A stretch of DNA of 64,000 nt from Selenomonadales bacterium. Lineage in GTDB: Bacteria; Bacillota; Negativicutes; Selenomonadales; Selenomonadaceae. Positions 16,834-23,987 of the stretch are shown here, in pieces. Numbering within the stretch: the first letter of the stretch is position 1; every line of letters starts with the position of its first letter. The stretch covers positions 1 to 64,000 of the forward strand of contig CAAGHH010000020.1 of the NCBI GenBank assembly GCA_900769615.1, given 5' to 3'. The notes below the pieces were generated by a model. That model had not been told where the DNA came from, searched no databases, and worked only from the letters and a program-made list of their open reading frames with translations. Made by a program: the position numbers and the translations under genes.

Positions 16834-18144
16834 ATGAAAAAGACTCTCGTATCGGCACTCACGACGGCACTCGTTGTTGGTGCTGCCAGCACGACTTTCG
16901 CTGCTGCTAATCCGTTTGCTGATGTTCCAGCTGATCATTGGGCTTATGACGCTGTAAGCCAGCTGGCTGCTGATGGTGTTATCGAAGGTTATGGCGATAA
17001 CAACTTCAAAGGCGACAAGAACATCACTCGTTATGAGATGGCTCAGATGGTTGCTAAGGCTATGGCTAAAACCAATGTCAGCGGCAACGACAAAGCTATC
17101 ATCGACAAACTCGCAGCAGAGTTTTCCGATGAACTCAACAACCTCGGTGTTCGCGTAGCAAATCTTGAGAAAAACGCTGATAAAGTAAAATGGAACGGCG
17201 AAGCTCGTTACACTTATACCAGCACGCGTCATGAAGATGCAAAAGATGCAAAAGCTAACAAAGATGAACTTCGTCTGCGTTTAGAGCCGAGTGCTGAAGT
17301 AAATGCTAACTGGCATGTAAAGGCTCGTCTCGATGCTAATAATGACATGGCAAAAGATACTACGGATAACGTAAAACTGGCTCGTATCTGGGCTCAGGGC
17401 GATTACGATAACTTCCAGGTTCAGCTTGGTAAATATCCGCATGCTACGGCTTATGACAGCTATTTGATGTTCAACGATCAGATGTCCGGTGCTAAAGTAA
17501 CGTTTGGCAATAAGCTGAAAGTTTCGGTTGAGGCTGGTCGTCTGAACCTTAAAGGTGATGCTCGTTATGGTGCTAAAGATACAAACGGTTATACTGTTTA
17601 TAAAAACGGCGCAGATGACACAGCAGATTTGCAGGGGGTAACCTTTAACTATGGCTTAGGCAAGGCTAACGGCACGGCTGCTTACTATCATGTACAGGCT
17701 GATGCATTTAAGAATAATACCACTGCTTACGGTGCACAGAATTTCGCTTATAGCAAAGATGGTAAAGAAGACAATGCTGATATTTGGGAAGTAGCTGGTA
17801 AGTACAAATTTGACAAGAACGTATCGCTGCTCGGCGCTTATGCTGAAAACACCAAAGCTGACGCTTATGAAAAAGCTGGCGTGGCTCAGCTCAACTACAA
17901 AGGCGCTCAGAAAGCTAACAAAGGCTCCTGGGGTGCTTATGTAGCTTATCGTCATCAGGGCGGTAACGTTGCTATCGGCTGCGTAAACGATGGCGTTGGC
18001 TTCAACCAGAAGGGTTGGGAGTTTGGTACGCAGTACACGCTCATGAAGAATGTACAGGCTAAAGCTATTTACTTCGATGGTAAAGATTTGGCAAACGACA
18101 AAGATGCTTCTAAGCTCTTTGGTCGTGTAGAATTCTTCTTCTAA
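16834..18144 (+). CDS. SLH-domain outer-membrane porin 2
   Basis: A 436-aa relative of porin 1 with the same plan: signal peptide ending near FAAAN, one SLH domain (ADVPADHWAYDAV; GYGDNNFKGDKN), the ANLEKNADKV helix and a beta-barrel closing with VEFFF, a typical terminal aromatic for barrel assembly. It uses C-ending codons (AAC, ATC, TTC) much more than neighbouring genes, as expected for a very highly expressed protein. Its 5' part is almost identical in DNA to porins 3 and 4. Own promoter, leader and terminator; a toxin-antitoxin module follows at once. Confidence 0.94.
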   Translation: MKKTLVSALTTALVVGAASTTFAAANPFADVPADHWAYDAVSQLAADGVIEGYGDNNFKGDKNITRYEMAQMVAKAMAKTNVSGNDKAIIDKLAAEFSDELNNLGVRVANLEKNADKVKWNGEARYTYTSTRHEDAKDAKANKDELRLRLEPSAEVNANWHVKARLDANNDMAKDTTDNVKLARIWAQGDYDNFQVQLGKYPHATAYDSYLMFNDQMSGAKVTFGNKLKVSVEAGRLNLKGDARYGAKDTNGYTVYKNGADDTADLQGVTFNYGLGKANGTAAYYHVQADAFKNNTTAYGAQNFAYSKDGKEDNADIWEVAGKYKFDKNVSLLGAYAENTKADAYEKAGVAQLNYKGAQKANKGSWGAYVAYRHQGGNVAIGCVNDGVGFNQKGWEFGTQYTLMKNVQAKAIYFDGKDLANDKDASKLFGRVEFFF

Positions 18145-18162
18145 TCCTGACATTAGAAACGC

Positions 18163-18192
18163 AAAAGACCTCCACTTGGTGGAGGTCTTTTT
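18163..18192 (+). terminator. Terminator of SLH porin 2
   Basis: Perfect stem AAAGACCTCCAC / GTGGAGGTCTTT around a TT loop, then TT. Stem sequence nearly the same as behind porin 4. Confidence 0.9.
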
Positions 18193-18196
18193 GGTG

Positions 18197-18232
18197 TTGA
18201 CAAAAATTATAAAATTGGTAACAATATATATA
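18197..18232 (+). promoter_or_regulatory. Promoter region of the Fst-like toxin RNA
   Basis: A perfect TTGACA (18197-18202) is followed by an AT-rich -10 region; the best hexamers (AACAAT at 18220-18225, TATATA at 18225-18230) give spacers of 17 and 22, so the exact -10 is unclear. Confidence 0.5.
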
Positions 18233-18258
18233 ACCTTCAATGAAAGGAGGTTAGTATA

Positions 18259-18345
18259 TTGTACCATTACTGGGTTGAGCTGGTGTTAGCTCCGCTGTTA
18301 GTGGGAATCATGCTTGAATTATTCAAGTATTGGCTGAATCACTAA
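18259..18345 (+). CDS. Fst-family type I toxin peptide
   Basis: A 28-residue hydrophobic peptide, too short for normal gene calling, starting at TTG 8 bases after AAAGGAGG. Its core ELVLAPLLVGIMLELFKYWL matches the Fst/Ldr toxin pattern: a membrane helix with the Ala-Pro and Gly that mark the Enterococcus Fst toxin (LVIAPIFVGLVLEM in pAD1), followed by a charged or polar tail. Such peptides damage the membrane when translated. The surroundings complete a par-like locus: direct repeats at 18251-18269 and 18401-18419, a shared two-way terminator, and an antisense promoter at 18457-18430. Toxicity is inferred from family membership. Confidence 0.85.
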   Translation: MYHYWVELVLAPLLVGIMLELFKYWLNH

Positions 18346-18358
18346 GGCTAAATAACAC

Positions 18359-18402
18359 AAAAAAACCCGCAATGACCGTCTGCAAACGGTAGCGGGTTTT
18401 TT
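18359..18402. terminator. Shared bidirectional terminator of the Fst-like module
   Basis: AACCCGC / GCGGGTT closes a hairpin with an inner ACCGT/ACGGT stem, an A7 run on the left and T6 on the right. It can end the toxin mRNA on the plus strand and the antisense RNA on the minus strand, and its loop is the likely first contact of the two RNAs. Confidence 0.88.
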
Positions 18403-18423
18403 AGTATATGTACCATTATCTAC
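18359..18423 (-). ncRNA. Antisense RNA antitoxin of the Fst-like module
   Basis: On the minus strand TTGTAT (18457-18452), 16 bases, TATACT (18435-18430) would start an RNA near 18423. It runs through the second direct repeat and ends at the shared terminator with a U-tract near 18359-18365. The expected length of about 65 nt is like RNA II of the pAD1 par locus. It would block toxin translation by pairing at the repeats and terminator loop. Confidence 0.75.
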
Positions 18424-18550
18424 ACCAATAGTATAGCATGAATAAAAAAAAATACAATAGTTTTTTAGAACCGTTAATCTTATTAGCTAAAAAACTGACT
18501 GCAAGCGATAACAAAGCCGATAAAAAAATATAAAAAGTCATGTGAAACCG

Positions 18551-18579
18551 TTGCCACGTAACGATTGTTATGGTATAAT
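18551..18579 (+). promoter_or_regulatory. Promoter of SLH porin 3
   Basis: TTGCCA (18551-18556), 17 bases, TATAAT (18574-18579); start near 18586. Confidence 0.75.
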
Positions 18580-18590
18580 TCAAATTGTTC

Positions 18591-18662
18591 GGGAGCAAAC
18601 AAGGGGACTGCATGAGGTAACTAGGCGACTTATGTGGTATCGGTTCTGCCGATTGCTGTCCC
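18591..18662 (+). promoter_or_regulatory. Porin leader hairpin, copy 3
   Basis: Stem CATGAG (18611-18616) / CTTATG (18629-18634, one G-U) holds the 12-nt loop GTAACTAGGCGA. An outer stem GGG-A-GCAA (18591-18598) with TTGC-TGT-CCC (18653-18662) encloses it together with a small CGG/CCG hairpin. Stem bases differ from copies 1, 2 and 4, while loop length and most loop bases are kept. Confidence 0.65.
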
Positions 18663-18700
18663 GGACACAGGTAAATTTTATTTGTTTAGGGGGATTTTTT

Positions 18701-19978
18701 ATGAGAAAGAATGTAGTATCCGCAATCACGACGGCACTCGTTGTTGGTGCTGCCAGCACGACTTTCGCTGCTGCTAATCCATTTACGGATGTGCCAGCCG
18801 ATCATTGGGCTTATGATGCGGTAAAAGAGCTCGCAGCTGATGGCGTTATCGAAGGTTATGGCGATAATAGTTTCCAAGGTGACAAGAACATCACGCGTTA
18901 TGAGATGGCGCAGATGGTTGCAAAGGCTATGGCTAAAACCAATGTCAGCGGCAACGACAAAGCTATCATCGACAAACTCGCAGCAGAATTTTCCGATGAA
19001 CTCAACAACCTCGGTGTTCGGGTAGCAAATCTTGAGAAAAACGCGGATAAAGTTGCTTGGCATGGAACCGCTGAGTATACCTTCCAGCATTATATGACTG
19101 ATGGTCAGGCTGTTGATAAATATGATAGCCGTAACAATCTCCTTATTCGCTTTGAGCCGACGGCTGAGGTGAACAATCATTGGCAGGTAAAAGCTCGTCT
19201 CGATGCTAATACGTTCCTTGATGAGGACAGCAGTGCTAACGCTGAAGATCAGGGTAATGTAGCGCTCAAGCGAATTTTTGCGCAGGGCAATTATGGCACG
19301 ATGACTTATAAAGTCGGTAAATTTGCTGCGCCTGATGATGATACGATTTCCGATACGGCTTATTCTGGTGCGGAAGCTGCTTATAATGGACCTAAGGGCT
19401 ATAGCTTAATTGCGGGTGCTGGCCGTCTTAGCAGCTCACCATCGTTTGCAGTAAATAATGAAGCTGCTAATTATCAGTATATTGGTGCTGGTTTTAAGCA
19501 AAATAAACTTTGGGGCGCGGCTCGCTTCCATCATTTAAATGCTAATAACTTCAATAATACTGATACCGCTAATGCGTATGCCAAAAGCAAAACCGATAAG
19601 GCTGATATTTGGCTATTAAAGGGCGGTTATGCCTTTGATAATAATTTTGCTTTCAAAGGTTTCTATGCCGAAAATACGGCAGCCGACTATTATAACAAAG
19701 CTGGCAGTGCCGAAATTGATTATAAAGGCGCGCAGGCTGAAAATGCTGGCAGCTATGGTTTGTGGCTGGCTTATCGTCACTTTGGCAAAAATGCCTTCAT
19801 TGCTAGCCCTTGGGATGTTATCAATGTTGATAATAATGGTGAAAAAGGCTGGGAAATCGGTGGCAATTATGCTATGTTCAAAAACACGATTCTTACGCTC
19901 CGCTATGGTCATGGCAAGGATTTGGCAACCGACAAGGATGTTTCCAATCTCTTTGGCCGCGTGAACTTTCTGTTTTAA
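18701..19978 (+). CDS. SLH-domain outer-membrane porin 3
   Basis: A 425-aa SLH porin: signal peptide (MRKNVVSAITTALVVGAAS, ending near FAAAN), SLH domain (TDVPADHWAYDAV; GYGDNSFQGDKN), the ANLEKNADKV helix and a barrel ending in VNFLF. The first 360 bases are near-identical to porin 2, including a 65-base run with no change (from 17056 in porin 2, from 18922 here), but the barrel half uses A/T-ending codons such as AAT and GAT unlike porins 2 and 4. This mosaic points to gene conversion of the 5' part. The start ATG follows TTAGGGGG. Confidence 0.93.
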   Translation: MRKNVVSAITTALVVGAASTTFAAANPFTDVPADHWAYDAVKELAADGVIEGYGDNSFQGDKNITRYEMAQMVAKAMAKTNVSGNDKAIIDKLAAEFSDELNNLGVRVANLEKNADKVAWHGTAEYTFQHYMTDGQAVDKYDSRNNLLIRFEPTAEVNNHWQVKARLDANTFLDEDSSANAEDQGNVALKRIFAQGNYGTMTYKVGKFAAPDDDTISDTAYSGAEAAYNGPKGYSLIAGAGRLSSSPSFAVNNEAANYQYIGAGFKQNKLWGAARFHHLNANNFNNTDTANAYAKSKTDKADIWLLKGGYAFDNNFAFKGFYAENTAADYYNKAGSAEIDYKGAQAENAGSYGLWLAYRHFGKNAFIASPWDVINVDNNGEKGWEIGGNYAMFKNTILTLRYGHGKDLATDKDVSNLFGRVNFLF

Positions 19979-20010
19979 GTAAAATATAATTTTATAATCA
20001 AGCTATAATA

Positions 20011-20069
20011 AAACCGTCATTTGGGCAGTAATTATGCGGAAAAACCGTTGCTGTCAGATGACGGTTTTT
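20011..20069 (+). terminator. Terminator of SLH porin 3
   Basis: AAACCGTCAT (20011-20020) pairs with ATGACGGTTT (20058-20067), with an inner GCAG/CTGT-like stem, followed by TTTTT. Confidence 0.82.
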
Positions 20070-20122
20070 AGTTGATTTAATCAAACTTTAATCGTTAAAT
20101 AATAATTATTATCACTTAACCC

Positions 20123-20151
20123 TTGATATTGGCGGTTAGGTATGCTATAGT
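20123..20151 (+). promoter_or_regulatory. Promoter of SLH porin 4
   Basis: TTGATA (20123-20128), 17 bases, TATAGT (20146-20151); start near 20158. Confidence 0.7.
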
Positions 20152-20158
20152 AATAACC

Positions 20159-20232
20159 ATCAAAGGGAAAGACCTGAAGTGAGACTGAGGAAACATGGAC
20201 ACTCATGAGGAGCTCTCGTCCTTGCCTTTGAT
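20159..20232 (+). promoter_or_regulatory. Porin leader hairpin, copy 4
   Basis: Stem TGAG (20186-20189) / CTCA (20202-20205) with the 12-nt loop GAAACATGGACA, as in copy 2. A perfect 8-bp outer stem ATCAAAGG/CCTTTGAT (20159-20166 with 20225-20232) begins at the predicted 5' end of the mRNA, so the 5' end would be base-paired. Confidence 0.68.
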
Positions 20233-20268
20233 AGCCGATTAACTATCTATTTAAAGGAGGAGTTTCTT

Positions 20269-21546
20269 ATGAAAAAGACTCTCGTATCTGCACTCACGAC
20301 CGCTCTCGTTGTTGGTGCTGCTAGCACGACTTTCGCTGCTACGAACCCGTTCTCCGATGTTCCAGCTGATCATTGGGCTTATGATGCTGTAAGCCAGCTC
20401 GCAGCTGATGGCGTTATCGAAGGTTATGGCGATGACACTTTCAAAGGTGACAAGAACATCACTCGTTATGAGATGGCTCAGATGGTTGCTAAGGCTATGG
20501 CTAAGACCAACGTTTCTGGCAACGACAAAGCTATCATCGACAAACTCGCTGCTGAATTCTCCGATGAGCTCAACAACCTCGGCGTTCGCGTAGCTAACCT
20601 TGAGAAAAATGCTGACAAGGTAAAATGGAACGGCACGGCTGAGTATACTATTTCCCGTCATCGCGTTGAAGGACGTGCTAACGATGATGTTGATAATGTT
20701 AACAACGTTCTCTTCCGTCTCGAGCCGAGCGCTGAAGTTAACAGCAACTGGCATGTAAATGCTCGTTTGGATGCTAACAGCGATCTCGCTAACGATACTG
20801 GCTATGAAGCTGGCTCTAAACGTGGCGATGAAAATAACGGCAATGTTAAACTGAAACGTATCTATGCTCAGGGCGATTACACGAACTTCGGTGTTAAGCT
20901 TGGTAAATTTGCTACTATCGATGATGACAGCTTTGCTGATACGGAATTCTCCGGTGCTGAAGTTAGCTTTGGCAACCAGCTGAAGGCAACGGTTGCTGCT
21001 GGTCGTATCAGTGGTACGGATTTAGTTGAAAACTCCAGCGATAATCAGGGCAATTATCAGTACTATGGTCTTGATTACAACTTCGGTAAACTCTATACGG
21101 GTGCCCGTTTCCATCATATCGAGGCTAATGGCTTAGAAAGAAATGATGGCTATAAGAAGTCTGGCACGACTGATCAGGCTGATATCTGGGCTCTCAAAGG
21201 CGCTTATACCTTTGATAACAACGTTGCTCTGAATGGTTTCTATGCTGAAAACCATGATGCTGATGCAGCTGAAAAAGCTGGCAGCGTAGAGCTTACTTAC
21301 AAAGGTGCTGAGCAGGAAAATGCTGGCACTTGGGGTGCATGGGTTGCTTACCGTCACCTCGGTCAGAATGCGTTGGTAGCAAGCACTTATGATGCAGTAC
21401 AGGCTAATGAAAAAGCTTGGGAAATTGGTGCTAACTATGCTCCGTTCAAGAACGTTGTAGCTCAGGTTCGCTATGCTGATGGCAAAGAGATCCTTGGCAC
21501 TAAAGACGTTTCCACGGTATTTGGTCGCGTAAACTTCTACTTCTAA
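20269..21546 (+). CDS. SLH-domain outer-membrane porin 4
   Basis: A 425-aa SLH porin: signal peptide MKKTLVSALTTALVVGAAS, SLH domain (SDVPADHWAYDAV; GYGDDTFKGDKN), the ANLEKNADKV helix and a barrel ending in VNFYF. Codons are strongly C-biased (AAC, TTC, ATC), as in porin 2, so these two are probably the most highly made. Its 5' leader shares a 32-base identity with that of porin 2. It has its own promoter and terminator; a second small toxin-antitoxin module follows. Confidence 0.94.
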   Translation: MKKTLVSALTTALVVGAASTTFAATNPFSDVPADHWAYDAVSQLAADGVIEGYGDDTFKGDKNITRYEMAQMVAKAMAKTNVSGNDKAIIDKLAAEFSDELNNLGVRVANLEKNADKVKWNGTAEYTISRHRVEGRANDDVDNVNNVLFRLEPSAEVNSNWHVNARLDANSDLANDTGYEAGSKRGDENNGNVKLKRIYAQGDYTNFGVKLGKFATIDDDSFADTEFSGAEVSFGNQLKATVAAGRISGTDLVENSSDNQGNYQYYGLDYNFGKLYTGARFHHIEANGLERNDGYKKSGTTDQADIWALKGAYTFDNNVALNGFYAENHDADAAEKAGSVELTYKGAEQENAGTWGAWVAYRHLGQNALVASTYDAVQANEKAWEIGANYAPFKNVVAQVRYADGKEILGTKDVSTVFGRVNFYF

Positions 21547-21566
21547 TTTTAATTAGAGTAACGTAT

Positions 21567-21599
21567 AAAAAAGACCTCCGCTTAGCGGAGGTCTTTTTT
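21567..21599 (+). terminator. Terminator of SLH porin 4
   Basis: Stem AAAAGACCTCCGC / GCGGAGGTCTTTT with a 3- or 4-nt loop and a T-run, close in sequence to the terminator of porin 2. Confidence 0.9.
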
Positions 21600-21680
21600 G
21601 CGTAGATAAAACCACTGTCCAATATGTTATACTGATATTACTGCTGTGCAGTACATTTCCTCAAGTGAGGAGGTGATCAG

Positions 21681-21764
21681 ATGCTTGATATATCAACTAC
21701 AATTGTCATAAGTATAGTATGTGGTATTATAGCTAACTATATTTATGACCGGCTAAACAAATAA
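21681..21764 (+). CDS. Small hydrophobic peptide, likely type I toxin
   Basis: A 27-residue peptide starting at ATG after GAGGAGGT. It is a single hydrophobic helix (TTIVISIVCGIIANYIY) with a charged end (DRLNK), as in small membrane toxins of Firmicutes. The setting mirrors the module behind porin 2: repeats TGATCAGATGC and ATATCAACTAC recur behind the gene, a hairpin terminator lies between, and a minus-strand promoter faces it. The sequence lacks the Ala-Pro of Fst, so it belongs to a different branch or family. Toxicity is inferred from layout. Confidence 0.7.
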   Translation: MLDISTTIVISIVCGIIANYIYDRLNK

Positions 21765-21788
21765 GACACAGCAGAAGTTGTCTGTAGA

Positions 21789-21872
21789 CAACAAAAGCCC
21801 TTGCAACGAACGCCATCGTTTGCAAGGGCTTTTTGTCGATGATCAGATGCCCACCGACATATCAACTACTAC
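21789..21872 (-). ncRNA. Antisense RNA antitoxin of the second module
   Basis: On the minus strand TTGTAT (21907-21902), 17 bases, TACAAT (21884-21879) predicts an RNA starting near 21872. It would contain the reverse of both repeats and end at the shared terminator, giving about 84 nt. Confidence 0.65.
21791..21836. terminator. Shared terminator of the second module
   Basis: AAAAGCCCTTGCA / TGCAAGGGCTTTT with an inner ACGA/TCGT extension (one bulged A); A-run before, T-run after, so it works on both strands. Confidence 0.88.
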
Positions 21873-21908
21873 AATGTAATTGTAGCATATATATTATACT
21901 TATACAAG

Positions 21909-22433
21909 TTAGAGCGTGATTTTTGCCAGCAGGGAAAAGCTGAGATAACCAAGCAAGAGACCGGTGATTAGCCCGCATGGACCAAGGATACTTAGATAGC
22001 TAAAGATACTAGTATCAGTCATAAGCAGGCTGGCAATAAGGAGCTGAGCAACATTGTGAGCAAAACCGCCAGCGGCACTGACGCCGATGATAGAAAAGCA
22101 GTGGGCATTTTTTAGGCTAAGCATCGTCATAAAGCTAAATAGACCGCCACCAAGACTATAAAGAAGGATTGTTGGTCCGCCACCAAACATGGAAGCGAGC
22201 AGGGTGCGGCTGATAACAATAATAAGAGCATCAGTGGCATGAGGAAATAAATAAAGGGCAACTATGGTTACAATATTAGCTAAGCCCAGCTTAGCACCGG
22301 GAGCTAAGAACGGCAGAGGGATAAGTCCTTCCACGAGGAATAGTACCAGGGAGCAGGCAATAAAAAGTGCCAGTAAAAGATAACGAAACAGCGGATGTTC
22401 ATTAAATTTAATGGCTAATGACGTCAGCTGCAC
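21909..22433 (-). CDS. Gx transporter family membrane protein
   Basis: A 174-aa protein with about five hydrophobic segments, of the family once called heptaprenyl diphosphate synthase component I. The block VEGLIPLPFLAPGAKLGLANIVTI is the marker (here residues about 33-56). Members resemble small-molecule transport components; no substrate is known. It starts at GTG 22433, overlapping the end of the NusG-II-domain gene by 26 bases, with GGAGG upstream, so the two are translationally linked. This pair is common in Firmicutes. Confidence 0.85.
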   Translation of the reverse strand: MQLTSLAIKFNEHPLFRYLLLALFIACSLVLFLVEGLIPLPFLAPGAKLGLANIVTIVALYLFPHATDALIIVISRTLLASMFGGGPTILLYSLGGGLFSFMTMLSLKNAHCFSIIGVSAAGGFAHNVAQLLIASLLMTDTSIFSYLSILGPCGLITGLLLGYLSFSLLAKITL

Positions 22434-22800
22434 GGCTAGCTTCGCCTCCTTTAACTTCGATGATCAGCTTATGGGGCAGGCAGGCGATAACATCACCATT
22501 TTGAGAGGCAAAACCGGTTTTGACACAGACTTTATCAGGGCAATCGGCATCCGCTACCGCAATGCTGGCATCTTTGATAACGATGGTATTATGACCATTA
22601 GGAGTAGTAATATGTATAGTATCAGTTCCTTGATGGGCTGTTAAAAGAACAGTTTGTTTCAGGGTGCCAGCAACTTTTATATCAGCGGTGAGAACAGCCG
22701 GCTGAACAAGGTTTAGTGCTAAGGGTATAAACGATATTATTAATAGCAGTGATATTAGCACAATATCCGCTTTTTTTAGCATTTTAATCATAGTTACCAT
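22408..22800 (-). CDS. NusG domain II-like membrane-anchored protein
   Basis: A 130-aa protein with one N-terminal membrane helix (about residues 10-31) and an extracytoplasmic NusG-II-like beta domain, marked by DADCPDKVCVKTG and IACLPHKLIIEV. The two cysteines could form a disulfide. Function unknown; the constant pairing with Gx-family proteins suggests a common complex. Starts at 22791 or 22782 are also possible, since no clear SD sequence stands before 22800. Confidence 0.8.
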   Translation of the reverse strand: MVTMIKMLKKADIVLISLLLIISFIPLALNLVQPAVLTADIKVAGTLKQTVLLTAHQGTDTIHITTPNGHNTIVIKDASIAVADADCPDKVCVKTGFASQNGDVIACLPHKLIIEVKGGEASRAADVISH

Positions 22801-22802
22801 AG

Positions 22803-22831
22803 TAGACTTTAAATAAGGCTTTTGCTATACT
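22803..22831 (+). promoter_or_regulatory. Promoter of alr
   Basis: TAGACT (22803-22808), 17 bases, TATACT (22826-22831). Confidence 0.6.
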
Positions 22832-22876
22832 TAACAGGCAAGCAAAAGTAATAGACAAAAAGGGAGAGCGACGGTT

Positions 22877-23980
22877 ATGCGGGCAGCTTGGGCGCAAGTA
22901 GATTTAAAAGCACTCAGAAATAATTATCAGGAAATAAAAAAACAGTTAAAACCAAAGGTTAAGCTATGCGCAGTAGTAAAGGCGGATGCGTATGGTCATG
23001 GTGCGGTGCCAGTAGCGAGGATTGCTGTTTCAGCGGGCGCTGATTATCTAGCAGTTGCAACGCTGTCGGAGGGAATAGAATTAAGGCAGGCAGGCTTTAC
23101 GACCCCAATTCTTTTGTTAGGGCTGGTTACTCCCGCCGAGGCAGCCCAAGTAGCAGCCTATGATATTACGCAGGTGGTTTGCAGTTTTGCGCTGGCCAAA
23201 GCTTTAGCCGAGGCAGGAGCGGCGCAAAACAAGACGGTAAAAATCCATCTAAAGGTTGATACTGGTATGGGGCGTATCGGCGTGCGGCCTGAAGAAATCG
23301 GGGAGTTGGCGAAAAATATCAAGAGCCTTTCCCATATCGAAATCGAAGGCATGTTTTCGCATTTTGCCACGGCTGATGCCAAGGATAAAAGTTATACTAA
23401 GCTGCAATTAGCAAAATTTGAACAGGCAATAAAAGCAGTTGAAGCGCAAGGAATAAAGCTTGCCATCAAACATATCGCCGAATCAGCTGCTATTTTGGAA
23501 ATACCGGAGGCGCATTACGATATGGTGCGTGCTGGCGTAATCCAATATGGACTGTGGCCATCCGCAGAGGTAACGCATCCTATCAAGCTGAAATCGGTGA
23601 TGAAGCTGATGGCGAAAGTCGTTTGGTTAAAAAAACTGGCAGCTGGTGAAAGCATTGGTTATGGCCGGCAGTTTGTAGCCGAGCGTGATAGTATAATAGC
23701 AACACTGCCTATTGGCTATGCTGACGGTTATATAAGAGCTTATGGAGCTAAAGGGGCAGTAGAAATCAATGGACGGAGAGCCCCGATTGCCGGACGCATC
23801 TGCATGGATCAGGTAATGATTGATGTTACCGACGTGCCCGATGTGAAAATCGGTTCGGTAGCTACGCTTTTTGGCAGTGAAACGCTTTCGATTGATGAAG
23901 CTGCCAGCTGGTTAGGAACGATTAATTATGAAATACCGTGCCTGATTTCGCCACGAGTGCCACGGGTTTATGTTGATTAA
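22877..23980 (+). CDS. alr: Alanine racemase
   Basis: PLP enzyme that turns L-alanine into D-alanine for peptidoglycan. It is 367 aa. The PLP lysine is K35 in VVKADAYGHG; the second catalytic residue is Tyr262 in SIGYGRQF. The substrate-side blocks HLKVDTGMGRIG and GRICMDQVMIDVT are present. It stands as a single gene behind its own promoter, divergent from the NusG-II gene. Confidence 0.97.
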   Translation: MRAAWAQVDLKALRNNYQEIKKQLKPKVKLCAVVKADAYGHGAVPVARIAVSAGADYLAVATLSEGIELRQAGFTTPILLLGLVTPAEAAQVAAYDITQVVCSFALAKALAEAGAAQNKTVKIHLKVDTGMGRIGVRPEEIGELAKNIKSLSHIEIEGMFSHFATADAKDKSYTKLQLAKFEQAIKAVEAQGIKLAIKHIAESAAILEIPEAHYDMVRAGVIQYGLWPSAEVTHPIKLKSVMKLMAKVVWLKKLAAGESIGYGRQFVAERDSIIATLPIGYADGYIRAYGAKGAVEINGRRAPIAGRICMDQVMIDVTDVPDVKIGSVATLFGSETLSIDEAASWLGTINYEIPCLISPRVPRVYVD

Positions 23981-23987
23981 TAGCGTA

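Larger units (their letters stand above)
18251..18419 (+). repeat. Direct repeat pair of the type I module
   Basis: TTAGTATATTGTACCATTA (18251-18269), covering the toxin start codon, recurs at 18401-18419 with one T missing. As in par, the second copy lies in the antisense RNA read from the other strand, so that RNA can pair with the toxin translation start. Confidence 0.85.
21674..21869 (+). repeat. Direct repeats of the second type I module
   Basis: TGATCAGATGC (21674-21684) recurs at 21840-21850, and ATATCAACTAC (21690-21700) at 21859-21869. The first pair covers the toxin start codon. The second copies are transcribed in reverse in the predicted antisense RNA. Confidence 0.8.
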
